A stretch of 64,000 nucleotides of DNA. It comes from Larkinella sp049445795. Its GTDB lineage: Bacteria; Bacteroidota; Bacteroidia; Cytophagales; Spirosomataceae. The translations under genes and the position numbers were made by a program. The stretch lies in the NCBI RefSeq assembly GCF_049445795.1, contig NZ_JBMSDT010000002.1:510327-574326 (forward strand). Reading direction: 5' to 3'. Shown piece after piece: positions 35,643-43,503 of the stretch (positions within the stretch are counted from its first letter, which is position 1; the number at the start of each line of letters is the position of its first letter). Below the pieces are notes generated by a model. The model worked only from the letters and a program-made list of their open reading frames with translations. It made no database searches and was not told where the DNA came from.

Positions 35643-36603
35643 ATGGAACCGCTTCGCATTGCTACCGCCCAGTTTGAACACCACAACGGTGATAAAGCGT
35701 ATAACCTTTCAATAATCCGACAGCTTGCCGCCCAGGCGTCCCAACAGGGTGCCGAGGTTATTGCCTTCCACGAATGCTCGATTACGGGCTACACCCACGC
35801 CCGGCACCTCTCCCGCGAGCAGATGCTCGACCTGGCCGAGCGCATTCCGGACGGCGATAGCATCCGGGTTCTGACGGACATTGCCCGCGAAAACCGCATC
35901 GTGGTGCTGGCTGGTTTATTCGAAAAAGACGAGCAGGACCGCCTGTTCAAGGCGTATGTGTGCGTAGACGAAAACGGTCTGGTGGCCAAATACCGCAAGC
36001 TGCATCCGTTCATTAATCCGCACCTGCTGCCGGGCGATCAGTACGTGGTGTTTGAGATTAAGGGCTGGAAATGCGGCATTCTGATTTGCTACGATAACAA
36101 CGTCATCGAAAACGTCCGGGCTACGACGCTGCTCGGTGCCGACATCATTTTCATGCCGCACGTCACGATGTGTACGCCCTCGACCCGGCGCGGGCTTCGT
36201 CGATCCGGCGCTTTGGAAAAACCGGGAAAATGACCCGACCTCGCTGCGCATCGAATTTGATGGGCTGAAAGGACGCGCCTGGCTCATGAAGTGGCTTCCG
36301 GCCCGCGCCTACGACAACGGGATTTACGTGGTGTTCTCGAATCCCATCGGCATGGACGACGACCAGCTCAAAAACGGCTGCTCAATGATTCTCGACCCGT
36401 TTGGCGACATCCTGGCCGAATGCCGGAAGCTCGACAACGACGTTGCTATTGCGCTCTGCACGCCCGAAAAACTGACGATGGCGGGTGGGTATCGCTACAA
36501 ACAGGCGCGTCGGCCCGATCTGTACCGCGACATCATCGGAAAACCGCACCAGCCCGAGCAGAAAGTGGTCTGGCTAAACCCCGAAACCGATCCGTCGGCG
36601 TAA
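35643..36603 (+). pseudogene. Carbon-nitrogen hydrolase (nitrilase superfamily), frameshifted
   Basis: The N-terminal ~182 residues contain the full catalytic triad: Glu44 in FHECSITGY, Lys119 in AKYRKLHPF and Cys149 in GILICYDNN. At about 36180-36200 the frame changes. The C-terminal part continues in the next frame from PGAGFVDPALWKNREND through WLPARAYDNGIYVVFSNPIG to DLYRDIIGKPHQPEQKVVWL. Loss of one base in the ACCCGGCGCGGG stretch explains this. Restored, it would be about 320 residues, as usual for the family. It could be a sequencing error or a recent mutation, as the rest is intact. The context suggests an amidase for amino-sugar products. Confidence 0.85.
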
Positions 36604-36612
36604 GAAGCGAAC

Positions 36613-37794
36613 CTACTTCACCAGCCACTCATATGTAAACTGTGCATAGACAATTTTCGCATAGCCGTCTTTCTCGTACAAAACACCAATTTTTCGATCC
36701 TGCTGAACCACCAGATCGGAATACGCGGACGGCCCACTGTGAATGGTCTTCCCGGCCGACCAGCTTTTACCGTCGTCGGTACTCACCCGAACCGTCAGGT
36801 TTGTCCGGCTGGTCTGGCTGTTCGGATTCGAGAACAACAGAACGCGCTGACCCCGGCGCGGCTGGTACTCGATCAGGCTTCCCTGACAAACCGGGTCGGG
36901 TAAATCGTGGGCAATCCGCACGGGCTCCCAGCTTTCTCCCCCGGTTTTTGAAACCGACAGCAGCCGGTTTTTCACATCCCCCGACTGGTTGCGGCTGTTC
37001 ATCAACAGATTTCCGTCGGACGTTTCCACGGCCGTACTTTCGTTGCTGCCGGGATAGTCGATGTTCAGGCTGATTTTCCAGGTTTTCCCGTGATCATCCG
37101 AGTAAAAACCGTGCGCCCGGTAATCGCGGAACTGCGGCTGCGGTGGCCCGGCCGAATGATTGGCCGGTACAAAAAGCCGTCCCCGGTACCGGCCTTTCTG
37201 TAGTTGCAGCGCGTGGCCCGGCGTGTTGGCGTACGAGCGCCAGTCTTCCGGAAACGCATACGCCGGATTGGCAGCCGGTTGGTTCGGGCGGGAAACCTGC
37301 GCCGTAATGTTGACGGCTTCCGACCAGGTCTGGCCCGCGTCGGCGCTGGTTTTGTACCAGACTTCCCGAACAGCCTCCCCTTTCCGCACGTTATTTTCCG
37401 ACGTAATCCCTGTGTTGTAAATCAGAAAAAACCGTCCACGCCGAAAAGCCGGATCGGTAAGGTCGAAAACCGGCGCAGGATTCCCGGCCTGTGCATTCCC
37501 GTTGTCGACCACGACGCGAAGCGGCCCCCACGTCCGGCCGTTGTCCGTGCTCACGCGAAGCACCAGATCAATGTCGCCAAAGTCGTCGCAATCCTTCCGG
37601 CGACCTTCCGCAAAAGCCAGCAAATGGCCGTCCGGGGATTTTACAATGGCCGGAATCCGGTAGCATTGGTAGCCGTTGTCGCCGTTCTGAAAAACCGTCG
37701 TTTCGGTAATCGGACCGGTTTGCCAAACGGTTTCACCGGATAACGTCAGCAAATTGACGAGAAGCAAAAGGAAGAAAAAACCAGAACGAAGCAT
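36613..37794 (-). CDS. Exo-alpha-sialidase (GH33)
   Basis: The 393-residue secreted enzyme removes terminal sialic acid. A signal peptide (MLRSGFFFLLLLVNLLTLSG) is followed by QCYRIPAIVKSPDGHLLAFA, the RIP motif with the first active-site arginine, and EGRRKDCDDFGDIDLVLR with the acid/base aspartate. Asp boxes STDNGRTW, SADAGQTW, SDDHGKTW and STDDGKSW are present, with a weaker SKTGGESW. NIDYPGSNESTAVE holds the likely glutamate and GPSAYSDL the nucleophilic tyrosine. It is convergent with the nitrilase pseudogene and completes the sialic-acid-like locus. Confidence 0.93.
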   Translation of the reverse strand: MLRSGFFFLLLLVNLLTLSGETVWQTGPITETTVFQNGDNGYQCYRIPAIVKSPDGHLLAFAEGRRKDCDDFGDIDLVLRVSTDNGRTWGPLRVVVDNGNAQAGNPAPVFDLTDPAFRRGRFFLIYNTGITSENNVRKGEAVREVWYKTSADAGQTWSEAVNITAQVSRPNQPAANPAYAFPEDWRSYANTPGHALQLQKGRYRGRLFVPANHSAGPPQPQFRDYRAHGFYSDDHGKTWKISLNIDYPGSNESTAVETSDGNLLMNSRNQSGDVKNRLLSVSKTGGESWEPVRIAHDLPDPVCQGSLIEYQPRRGQRVLLFSNPNSQTSRTNLTVRVSTDDGKSWSAGKTIHSGPSAYSDLVVQQDRKIGVLYEKDGYAKIVYAQFTYEWLVK

Positions 37795-37868
37795 GGCAGA
37801 AAGGGTCGGAATAGTGCGAAGCTAGAGAATTTTCAGTTCAACTGGCAAAAAAGTAGTTCCTTTGAGTC

Positions 37869-38486
37869 ATGAGCAATTGGTATCTCCTCGACTTAATCGG
37901 AACCACTGTGTTTGCCATTTCGGGCGCGTTGTCGGCCCTCAGCAAAAAGATGTACCACGACCTGTTCGGGGTTTCGTTCATCGGCTTTCTGACGGCCGTC
38001 GGCGGGGGAACGACGCGGGATGTGATCCTGGGCGCTCATCCCGTTTTCTGGATCCGGGACCCGAATTACCTCATCGTCATTCTGGTTGGAGTGGGCATCG
38101 CCATTGCCGGGCGACGCTGGTGGTTTGGGCAACTCCGCCGACCGCTGCTCTTCTTCGACACGCTCGGGATCGGGATTTACACCATTTTTGGCTTGCAGAA
38201 AGCCCTGAGCCTGCACGTCAACGGCTGGGCTGCAGTTTTGCTGGGCCTGATGTCGGCGCTGTTCGGGGGCGTCCTGCGCGACACGCTGGTGAACGACCTG
38301 CCGCTCATTTTCGAAAAACAGGTGTATGCCACCGCCTGTCTCGTCGGGGCTGTGCTGTATCTTCTTGGAAATCAACTCAAACTAGACCCTAATCTCAACT
38401 TTTTGCTCTCCGCCGGAAGTATTACCCTTATTCGTCTGCTGGCGATTCGGTACGGCTGGACCTTGCCCCGCATCGGCGCTCAATGA
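37869..38486 (+). CDS. Trimeric intracellular cation channel (TRIC/UPF0126) family protein
   Basis: The 205-residue inner membrane protein has about seven helices in two homologous halves. Each half shows the family's glycine-rich motif: FLTAVGGGTTRDVILG and ALFGGVLRDTLVNDLPLI. Bacterial relatives (E. coli YicG, YadS) form trimeric K+ or Na+ conducting channels. The gene's last seven bases overlap the end of the convergent Lrp gene. Confidence 0.93.
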   Translation: MSNWYLLDLIGTTVFAISGALSALSKKMYHDLFGVSFIGFLTAVGGGTTRDVILGAHPVFWIRDPNYLIVILVGVGIAIAGRRWWFGQLRRPLLFFDTLGIGIYTIFGLQKALSLHVNGWAAVLLGLMSALFGGVLRDTLVNDLPLIFEKQVYATACLVGAVLYLLGNQLKLDPNLNFLLSAGSITLIRLLAIRYGWTLPRIGAQ

Positions 38487-38944
38487 ATGACGTAGCCCAG
38501 ATTGTGCTTGATTTCTTTCAGCACAAACGTGCTGTTCAACACACCGATGTTCTCGATTTCAGAAAGTTTGTATTTCACGAAATTGTGATACCCGTCAAGG
38601 CTGCTGATGTGGATTTTTAGCAAAAAATCGACCTGTCCGGCCATGTGGTAGCATTCCTGTACCTCTTCCAGCTTTTTAATTTCCTCCTCAAACTTGTCGA
38701 TAAAGGCCTTGTCGTGGTAGCGCATCGACACCTGACAAAACGCCGTGATGGGTTGCCCCAGTAAGTTTTTATCCAACACCGCCACATATTGCCGGATCAC
38801 GCCCAGTGTTTCCAGCCGCTTGATTCGTTCGTACACCGGCGAGAGCGTCAGGCCCAGTTGAGCGGCTAACTCCTTGGTGGTCAGCTTCGCATCTTCCTGC
38901 AAAAGCCGCAGCAATTTCTTGTCAGTTTCATCGAGTACTTCCAT
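38480..38944 (-). CDS. Lrp/AsnC family transcriptional regulator
   Basis: The 154-residue protein begins with an AsnC-type helix-turn-helix (LDETDKKLLRLLQEDAKLTT, then ELAAQLGLTLSPVYERIKRL) and continues into the RAM ligand-binding domain (VQECYHMAGQVDFLLKIHIS). Lrp proteins sense amino acids. It is divergent from the threonine degradation genes tdh-kbl, which are natural candidates for its control. Confidence 0.95.
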   Translation of the reverse strand: MEVLDETDKKLLRLLQEDAKLTTKELAAQLGLTLSPVYERIKRLETLGVIRQYVAVLDKNLLGQPITAFCQVSMRYHDKAFIDKFEEEIKKLEEVQECYHMAGQVDFLLKIHISSLDGYHNFVKYKLSEIENIGVLNSTFVLKEIKHNLGYVIH

Positions 38945-39070
38945 GCCGAAAATTTTTCTAAAAGGGATGATCAGGAAAGAACTTGCACAGATATTTTATC
39001 TTTAAAAATCCAGCTATACCACAATATTAACGTATTTATTAAACTTATACCTTAAAAAAGGCGGTATTTG

Positions 39071-39078
39071 TAAATTTG
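39071..39078 (+). promoter_or_regulatory. TAnnTTTG promoter box for tdh-kbl
   Basis: TAAATTTG at 39071-39078 lies 58 bases before the tdh ATG in the divergent gap with the Lrp gene. No good -33 box was seen at the right distance. Confidence 0.4.
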
Positions 39079-39136
39079 CACCGCAACAGCAACGGCTTTG
39101 GCGTTGTTAAGTTTACACTTCCTAACACACTAAAAG

Positions 39137-40099
39137 ATGAAGCGCGAAACCATTCTCGTGATCGGGGCCAACGGCCAGATCGGTACAGCTCTTCTCCCCC
39201 GCCTTCAGGCCCAATACGGACTGAATTCCGTTGTGGGTGCCGACCTGCGACGCGCGCCCTCGGAGCAAGGAATTTTCGAATTACTGGACGCCACAAAAGC
39301 CGACGAACTGGCCGAACTGGTCAGTCGCTACGGGGTTACCCAGATTTATCACCTCGCGGCCGTGCTCTCGGCCAAAGGGGAAACCGATCCGCTCGGAGCC
39401 TGGAACCTGAACATGCAGACGCTGCTCAATGTCCTGGAAGTTGCCCGCGTGCAACAGATTCGGAAAGTATTTATTCCGAGCTCCATTGCTGCTTTCGGTG
39501 AACACGCGCCCAAGTTCGAAACGCCCCAAACCGCATCGCTCGACCCGGCTACGGTGTACGGCATCAGCAAGGTTGCCGCTGAAAACTGGTCGTTGTACTA
39601 CCACAAACGCTACGGCTTGGACGTGCGCTCGCTGCGGTATCCGGGCATCATCAGCTACCAGTCGATGCCGGGGGGCGGCACCACCGATTACGCCGTGGCG
39701 ATTTTTCACGCGGCCGTTCAGGGGCAACCGTTCGAGTGTTTTCTGGCCCCGGACACGCTGCTGCCGATGATGTACATGGACGACGCCCTGCGCGCGACGC
39801 TCGAACTGATGGAGGCCTCCGAAAACCGCATCAGCGTGCGAACCTCGTACAACCTGGCCGGGATGAGCTTCGCGCCTGCCGAACTAACGGCTTCCATTCA
39901 GGCGTATTTTCCGGAGTTTACCGTTCAGTATAAACCGGATTTCCGGCAAGCCATCGCCGATTCCTGGCCCCGAACCATCGACGACAGCGTTGCCCGGCAC
40001 GACTGGGGCTGGAAACCGGAATTTGATCTGCCGCGCATGACGCAGGAAATGATCACTCAGCTTTCGACGGTCTATCACACCCTGATTCCAACGCATTAA
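39137..40099 (+). CDS. tdh: L-threonine 3-dehydrogenase, short-chain (epimerase-like) type
   Basis: The 320-residue cytoplasmic enzyme of the extended SDR fold oxidises threonine to 2-amino-3-oxobutyrate with NAD+. The start has ILVIGANGQIGTALLPRL (Rossmann motif). The active site is YGISKVAAENW with the upstream IPSSIAAFG serine. The segment PGIISYQSMPGGGTTDYAVA is typical of the GalE-like threonine dehydrogenases. The next gene encodes the second enzyme of the pathway, which strongly supports the assignment over a generic epimerase. Confidence 0.9.
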   Translation: MKRETILVIGANGQIGTALLPRLQAQYGLNSVVGADLRRAPSEQGIFELLDATKADELAELVSRYGVTQIYHLAAVLSAKGETDPLGAWNLNMQTLLNVLEVARVQQIRKVFIPSSIAAFGEHAPKFETPQTASLDPATVYGISKVAAENWSLYYHKRYGLDVRSLRYPGIISYQSMPGGGTTDYAVAIFHAAVQGQPFECFLAPDTLLPMMYMDDALRATLELMEASENRISVRTSYNLAGMSFAPAELTASIQAYFPEFTVQYKPDFRQAIADSWPRTIDDSVARHDWGWKPEFDLPRMTQEMITQLSTVYHTLIPTH

Positions 40100-40109
40100 C
40101 GTAATCTTA

Positions 40110-40175
40110 CCCCTAAATCCCCTGAAGGGGACTTGATACATCCGGATCAAAAGTCCCCTTCAGGGGATTTAGGGG
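40110..40175. repeat. Perfect 24-bp inverted repeat, CCCCTAAATCCCC family, with ACATCCGGAT loop
   Basis: Arms 40110-40133 and 40152-40175 are fully complementary. The 18-base loop contains ACATCCGGAT, as in the repeat at 20607. It lies between tdh and kbl, two genes of one pathway on the same strand. Confidence 0.92.
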
Positions 40176-40190
40176 CAAACCAATAACGGT

Positions 40191-41423
40191 ATGTATACGA
40201 TCAAAGAAGAACTCCAGCAGGAACTCGATTCGATTCGGGAAGCCGGTTTATACAAATCCGAACGGATTATTATCTCGCCCCAATCGTCGGTTATCGCCAT
40301 CCACGGTGGCCGCGAGGTGCTAAATTTCTGTGCCAACAACTACCTCGGCCTGTCGTCGCACCCGGAAGTGATCAAAGCCGCCCACAAAACGCTCGATAGC
40401 CACGGTTTTGGCCTGTCGTCGGTGCGGTTTATCTGCGGTACGCAAGACATTCACAAGGAACTGGAACGAAAAACCGCCGAGTTTGTCGGGGCCGAAGACT
40501 GCATTCTGTACGCGGCTGCGTTCGACGCCAACGGCGGGGTGTTCGAGCCGCTGCTGAACGAAGAAGACGCCATCATTTCCGATGAACTGAACCACGCGTC
40601 GATCATCGACGGCATTCGGTTGTGCAAAGCCAAACGGTTTCGCTACAAACACAACGACATGGCCGATCTGGAAGCGCAGTTGCAGGCGGCTGCGAGCAGT
40701 CGGCGGAAGCTGATCGTAACCGACGGCGCGTTCTCGATGGACGGCACGATTGCCCAACTCGATAAAATCTGTGATCTCGCCGACCAGTACGGCGCGATGG
40801 TAATGGTCGATGAATGCCACGCCAGCGGTTTTCTGGGCAAAACCGGTCGCGGAACGCCGGAATACCGCAACGTGTTCGGGCGCATCGACATCATTACGGG
40901 CACCTACGGCAAAGCCCTCGGGGGCGCATCAGGCGGTTTTACGGCGGCCCGGAAAGAGATTGTAGACCTGCTGCGGCAACGGTCGCGGCCCTACCTGTTT
41001 TCGAATACGCTGGCTCCGGCCATTGTCGGTGCATCGCTGAAAGTGCTGGAGATTCTGGCATCGTCGACGACCCTGCGCGACAAGCTCGAAGCCAACACCC
41101 GGCAGTTCCGGGAAGCCATGACGACCGCCGGTTTCGATATTCTGCCGGGCGAACACCCGATTGTGCCGATCATGCTGTACGACGCGCCCCTCGCGCAGGA
41201 ATTTGCGGCCCGGCTGCTCGCAGAAGGTATTTACGTCATCGGCTTCTTCTACCCGGTGGTGCCGAAAGGCAAAGCCCGGATTCGAGTGCAGATTTCGGCC
41301 GGCCACGAACCGGAGCACATCCGGAAAGCCGTAGCCGCGTTTACCAAAATTGGCCGCGAGTTGGGCGTGATTCCGGCGGAGCAGTCCACCACCATCCCCG
41401 TAGCTTCCTCTCCCCGAGCCTGA
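40191..41423 (+). CDS. kbl: Glycine C-acetyltransferase (2-amino-3-ketobutyrate CoA ligase)
   Basis: The 410-residue PLP enzyme splits 2-amino-3-oxobutyrate with CoA into glycine and acetyl-CoA, the step after threonine dehydrogenase. Landmarks are FCANNYLGLSSHPEVIKAA, the SVRFICGTQDIHKELE region, MVMVDECHASGFLGKTGRGT and GTYGKALGGASGG with the PLP lysine. Length and motifs are typical. The inverted repeat at 40110-40175 separates it from tdh, and a hairpin follows its stop by two bases. Confidence 0.96.
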   Translation: MYTIKEELQQELDSIREAGLYKSERIIISPQSSVIAIHGGREVLNFCANNYLGLSSHPEVIKAAHKTLDSHGFGLSSVRFICGTQDIHKELERKTAEFVGAEDCILYAAAFDANGGVFEPLLNEEDAIISDELNHASIIDGIRLCKAKRFRYKHNDMADLEAQLQAAASSRRKLIVTDGAFSMDGTIAQLDKICDLADQYGAMVMVDECHASGFLGKTGRGTPEYRNVFGRIDIITGTYGKALGGASGGFTAARKEIVDLLRQRSRPYLFSNTLAPAIVGASLKVLEILASSTTLRDKLEANTRQFREAMTTAGFDILPGEHPIVPIMLYDAPLAQEFAARLLAEGIYVIGFFYPVVPKGKARIRVQISAGHEPEHIRKAVAAFTKIGRELGVIPAEQSTTIPVASSPRA

Positions 41424-41425
41424 CA

Positions 41426-41477
41426 GGTTTGACCGTAGATAACCCCGGGTTACCCCGGGGTTATCTACGGTCAAACC
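41426..41477. terminator. 24-bp hairpin between kbl and a convergent hydrolase gene (CCCCGGG family)
   Basis: Arms 41426-41449 and 41454-41477 are perfectly complementary with a 4-base loop. The inner arm carries GATAACCCCGGG, shared with the larger repeat at 45279-45466. It begins two bases after the kbl stop and probably ends both convergent transcripts, though no U-tract follows. Confidence 0.8.
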
Positions 41478-41496
41478 CTGCGGGTTTGTGGGTCAG

Positions 41497-42282
41497 TCAA
41501 TGCCTGGTGAGCCAGTCGAAAATGTAATCGGCGTCTTCTTTCCAGGTGGGCTGGCCCAGGACAAAGTGGTTTCGGCCGGGAAATTCCTTGTAATCGAGCA
41601 CCGAACCACTGGGTTTATACGCTTTGTAGTTCCGGTAGTTCAAGTGAGCGGGGATGATAGTATCGATCTCGCCGGATGTAATCAGCAACGGCGCGTGTGG
41701 CTTGGCAAAATCGACTTTGGCCGCGCTGGTCAATCCGCCCCGGGCGACGGTTTTGGATTCCGGAATGGTATTTTCTTCGTACGCCTTTTTTTGTTCGTCC
41801 AGCGGCATGCCGTTCACAAACGCGTACTGCCAGTCTTTGAACGACATCAAATACGTCTTCTTCAGGGATGTAAACAATCCGAGTGCTTTCCACCCCGCTT
41901 TCAGGAACGAAAATTCGTAGGGAAATACGCCCAACGGAGGAACCGGGTGAATGGCCACCCCGGCCACGCCCAGGCCCCGGTTGATCAGAATTTGCGTGAC
42001 CAAACCGCCCAGCGAGTGGCCGATGATGATCGGTTTTTCGGGTAAATTTTTAGCAAAATTCGCGTAGTGATCAACGAGTTCCGTTAAGGTTAGTGCGGCT
42101 AAATCGGTGTCGTTCGGCTGGCGGTTGCGGAGTTCGGCCGCGGTGCCGTTTTTGTACGGCCAGGCTGGTGCGTACGTTTTGTACCCTTTGCTTTCAAAAT
42201 ATTCCTGCCATTCTTTCCAACTGGTGTTGACAACAAAGGCTCCGGTGATAAACAGGACGGTTTTGGTGGTACTGGCTTTCAT
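41497..42282 (-). CDS. Alpha/beta hydrolase
   Basis: The ATG at 42282 gives 261 residues (MKASTTKTVLFITGAFVVN). The fold is shown by VLFITGAFVVNTSWKEWQEY, the nucleophile elbow IIIGHSLGGLVTQ, the acidic residue in LLITSGEIDTIIP and the histidine in PGRNHFVLG. There is no signal peptide, so it is cytoplasmic. Similar proteins are annotated as lysophospholipase-like or haloalkane-related, and the substrate is not known. Confidence 0.85.
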   Translation of the reverse strand: MKASTTKTVLFITGAFVVNTSWKEWQEYFESKGYKTYAPAWPYKNGTAAELRNRQPNDTDLAALTLTELVDHYANFAKNLPEKPIIIGHSLGGLVTQILINRGLGVAGVAIHPVPPLGVFPYEFSFLKAGWKALGLFTSLKKTYLMSFKDWQYAFVNGMPLDEQKKAYEENTIPESKTVARGGLTSAAKVDFAKPHAPLLITSGEIDTIIPAHLNYRNYKAYKPSGSVLDYKEFPGRNHFVLGQPTWKEDADYIFDWLTRH

Positions 42283-42480
42283 GATCGTATCGTTTTCGTG
42301 TTGTGTTTTTGTCTGTCGTTCAGCGATTTGAACGAGACAAAGGTCCGCACGACGACGATCAATAATTTTAACCGAGGTTAAGATCGTATGAGCGCCTGAT
42401 TTTTTTGTCACACCCTCTGCTTAACGTGTGACTTGTTGTTGCCTCCTCCGTCAAATACAACAAAACCGAATACCAAAAAC

Positions 42481-42735
42481 GTGAGAAAGCCAACCACCGC
42501 ACTACTTGTCCTGAGTCTATGTATCGCCCTGATTTCCAACCACCTTTACGGGCTTTCAGGCTTCCTTTTCTGTCTGATCACCGCTGGGCTTTGTCTGACA
42601 ACCTGGATTGTCCAGTCGGCGGTTTCGGTAGATGAAAACGGGTATCCGGTTTCGGAGAATATTCGTGAGAGCTACCCCAACTTTCGGCCACGGTCTTCTA
42701 AAACCCTATCAAACGAGCTACCAGATAGACCATAA
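42481..42735 (+). CDS. Possible small membrane protein
   Basis: A GTG at 42481 opens an 84-residue frame with two hydrophobic segments (ALLVLSLCIALISNHLYGL, FLFCLITAGLCLTTWIVQSA) and a polar tail. The frame runs upstream to a TTG at 42433. No family is recognised and the start is uncertain, so this could be non-coding. The following 173 bases before the Crp-like gene show nothing else. Confidence 0.35.
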   Translation: MRKPTTALLVLSLCIALISNHLYGLSGFLFCLITAGLCLTTWIVQSAVSVDENGYPVSENIRESYPNFRPRSSKTLSNELPDRP

Positions 42736-42908
42736 GCAAACCGATACCCACAAAAAGATATTGCTTCTGGGTGGCTTCACGCCGTTGTTTAAACAGCCAA
42801 AGCAGTACAAAACTCAAGCCAAGACACAGAGCAATCTCCATTGTTTAGTTGGTCAACAGGTATAGTTTTCCGGAAAAACCGGTTGCGAAGTGGATCTCCT
42901 CACTCCGC

Positions 42909-43496
42909 TCAATGCCCCGCCATCCGTTTCCGAATCCGGCTCAGCGACGGGCCCTGGATGCCAAGGTACGACGAAATGTGGTAGAGCGGAATGGCGTTGT
43001 GTAAATCCGGGTGCTGTTGCATCAGTTCGGCGTACCGTTGTTCCGGGGTTTTGAACAAAAAATCCTCCGCCCGGTCCATCGCCAAATTAAACGCCCGTTC
43101 GGCCACCAGCCGGCCAAAATGCTCCCACGGTTTGGACTCCTGGTACAGCCGGTTGATGTGGTTGACGTGAATGTAGAGAATGGTGGAATCGACCATCGAC
43201 TCCGTGTAATAATTGCAGGGCGTCTGGTTGACAAAACTCTTGTAGGAAACGACAATCTGGTTCTTGGAGAAGAAGAAAACGTTTTTTTCTTCGGCGGTTT
43301 CGGCGTGAATGTAATACGTCCGGAAAATACCGTCCAGAATAAAACCGAGGTGTTTGCAGACGTTTTTGTATTCGTTGTAAAACTCGCCTTTTCCGTACTG
43401 CTTTTTTTCCCAGTAGGGAACGGACAAGGCAAACGCGTCCTCGTCCATTCCCGCAAACTGGTTCAGGGCGTACCCCAGTAAATCGATTTCCGTCAT
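42909..43496 (-). CDS. Crp/Fnr family transcriptional regulator
   Basis: The 195-residue protein has a cyclic-nucleotide-binding-like beta-roll (YGKGEFYNEYKNVCKHLGFI, then GIFRTYYIHAETAEEKNVFF) and a short C-terminal helix-turn-helix (ISSYLGIQGPSLSRIRKRM). It belongs to the Bacteroidota group that lacks the FNR iron-sulfur cysteines, and its signal is unknown. It is seven bases downstream of the M20 amidohydrolase gene on the same strand and may be co-transcribed with it. Confidence 0.88.
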   Translation of the reverse strand: MTEIDLLGYALNQFAGMDEDAFALSVPYWEKKQYGKGEFYNEYKNVCKHLGFILDGIFRTYYIHAETAEEKNVFFFSKNQIVVSYKSFVNQTPCNYYTESMVDSTILYIHVNHINRLYQESKPWEHFGRLVAERAFNLAMDRAEDFLFKTPEQRYAELMQQHPDLHNAIPLYHISSYLGIQGPSLSRIRKRMAGH

Positions 43497-43503
43497 AAAA
43501 CCG

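Noticed and set aside
36136..36603. A separate small gene after the nitrilase
   Set aside because: Its sequence is the C-terminal half of the same nitrilase in the next frame, so it is treated as one broken gene.
41426..41477. A transposon end
   Set aside because: It is a compact hairpin directly after a stop codon between convergent genes, and no transposase lies nearby; a terminator-like role is simpler.
42632..42865. 77-codon open frame
   Set aside because: It overlaps the possible membrane protein frame, has low-complexity K/Q-rich content and no recognisable features.
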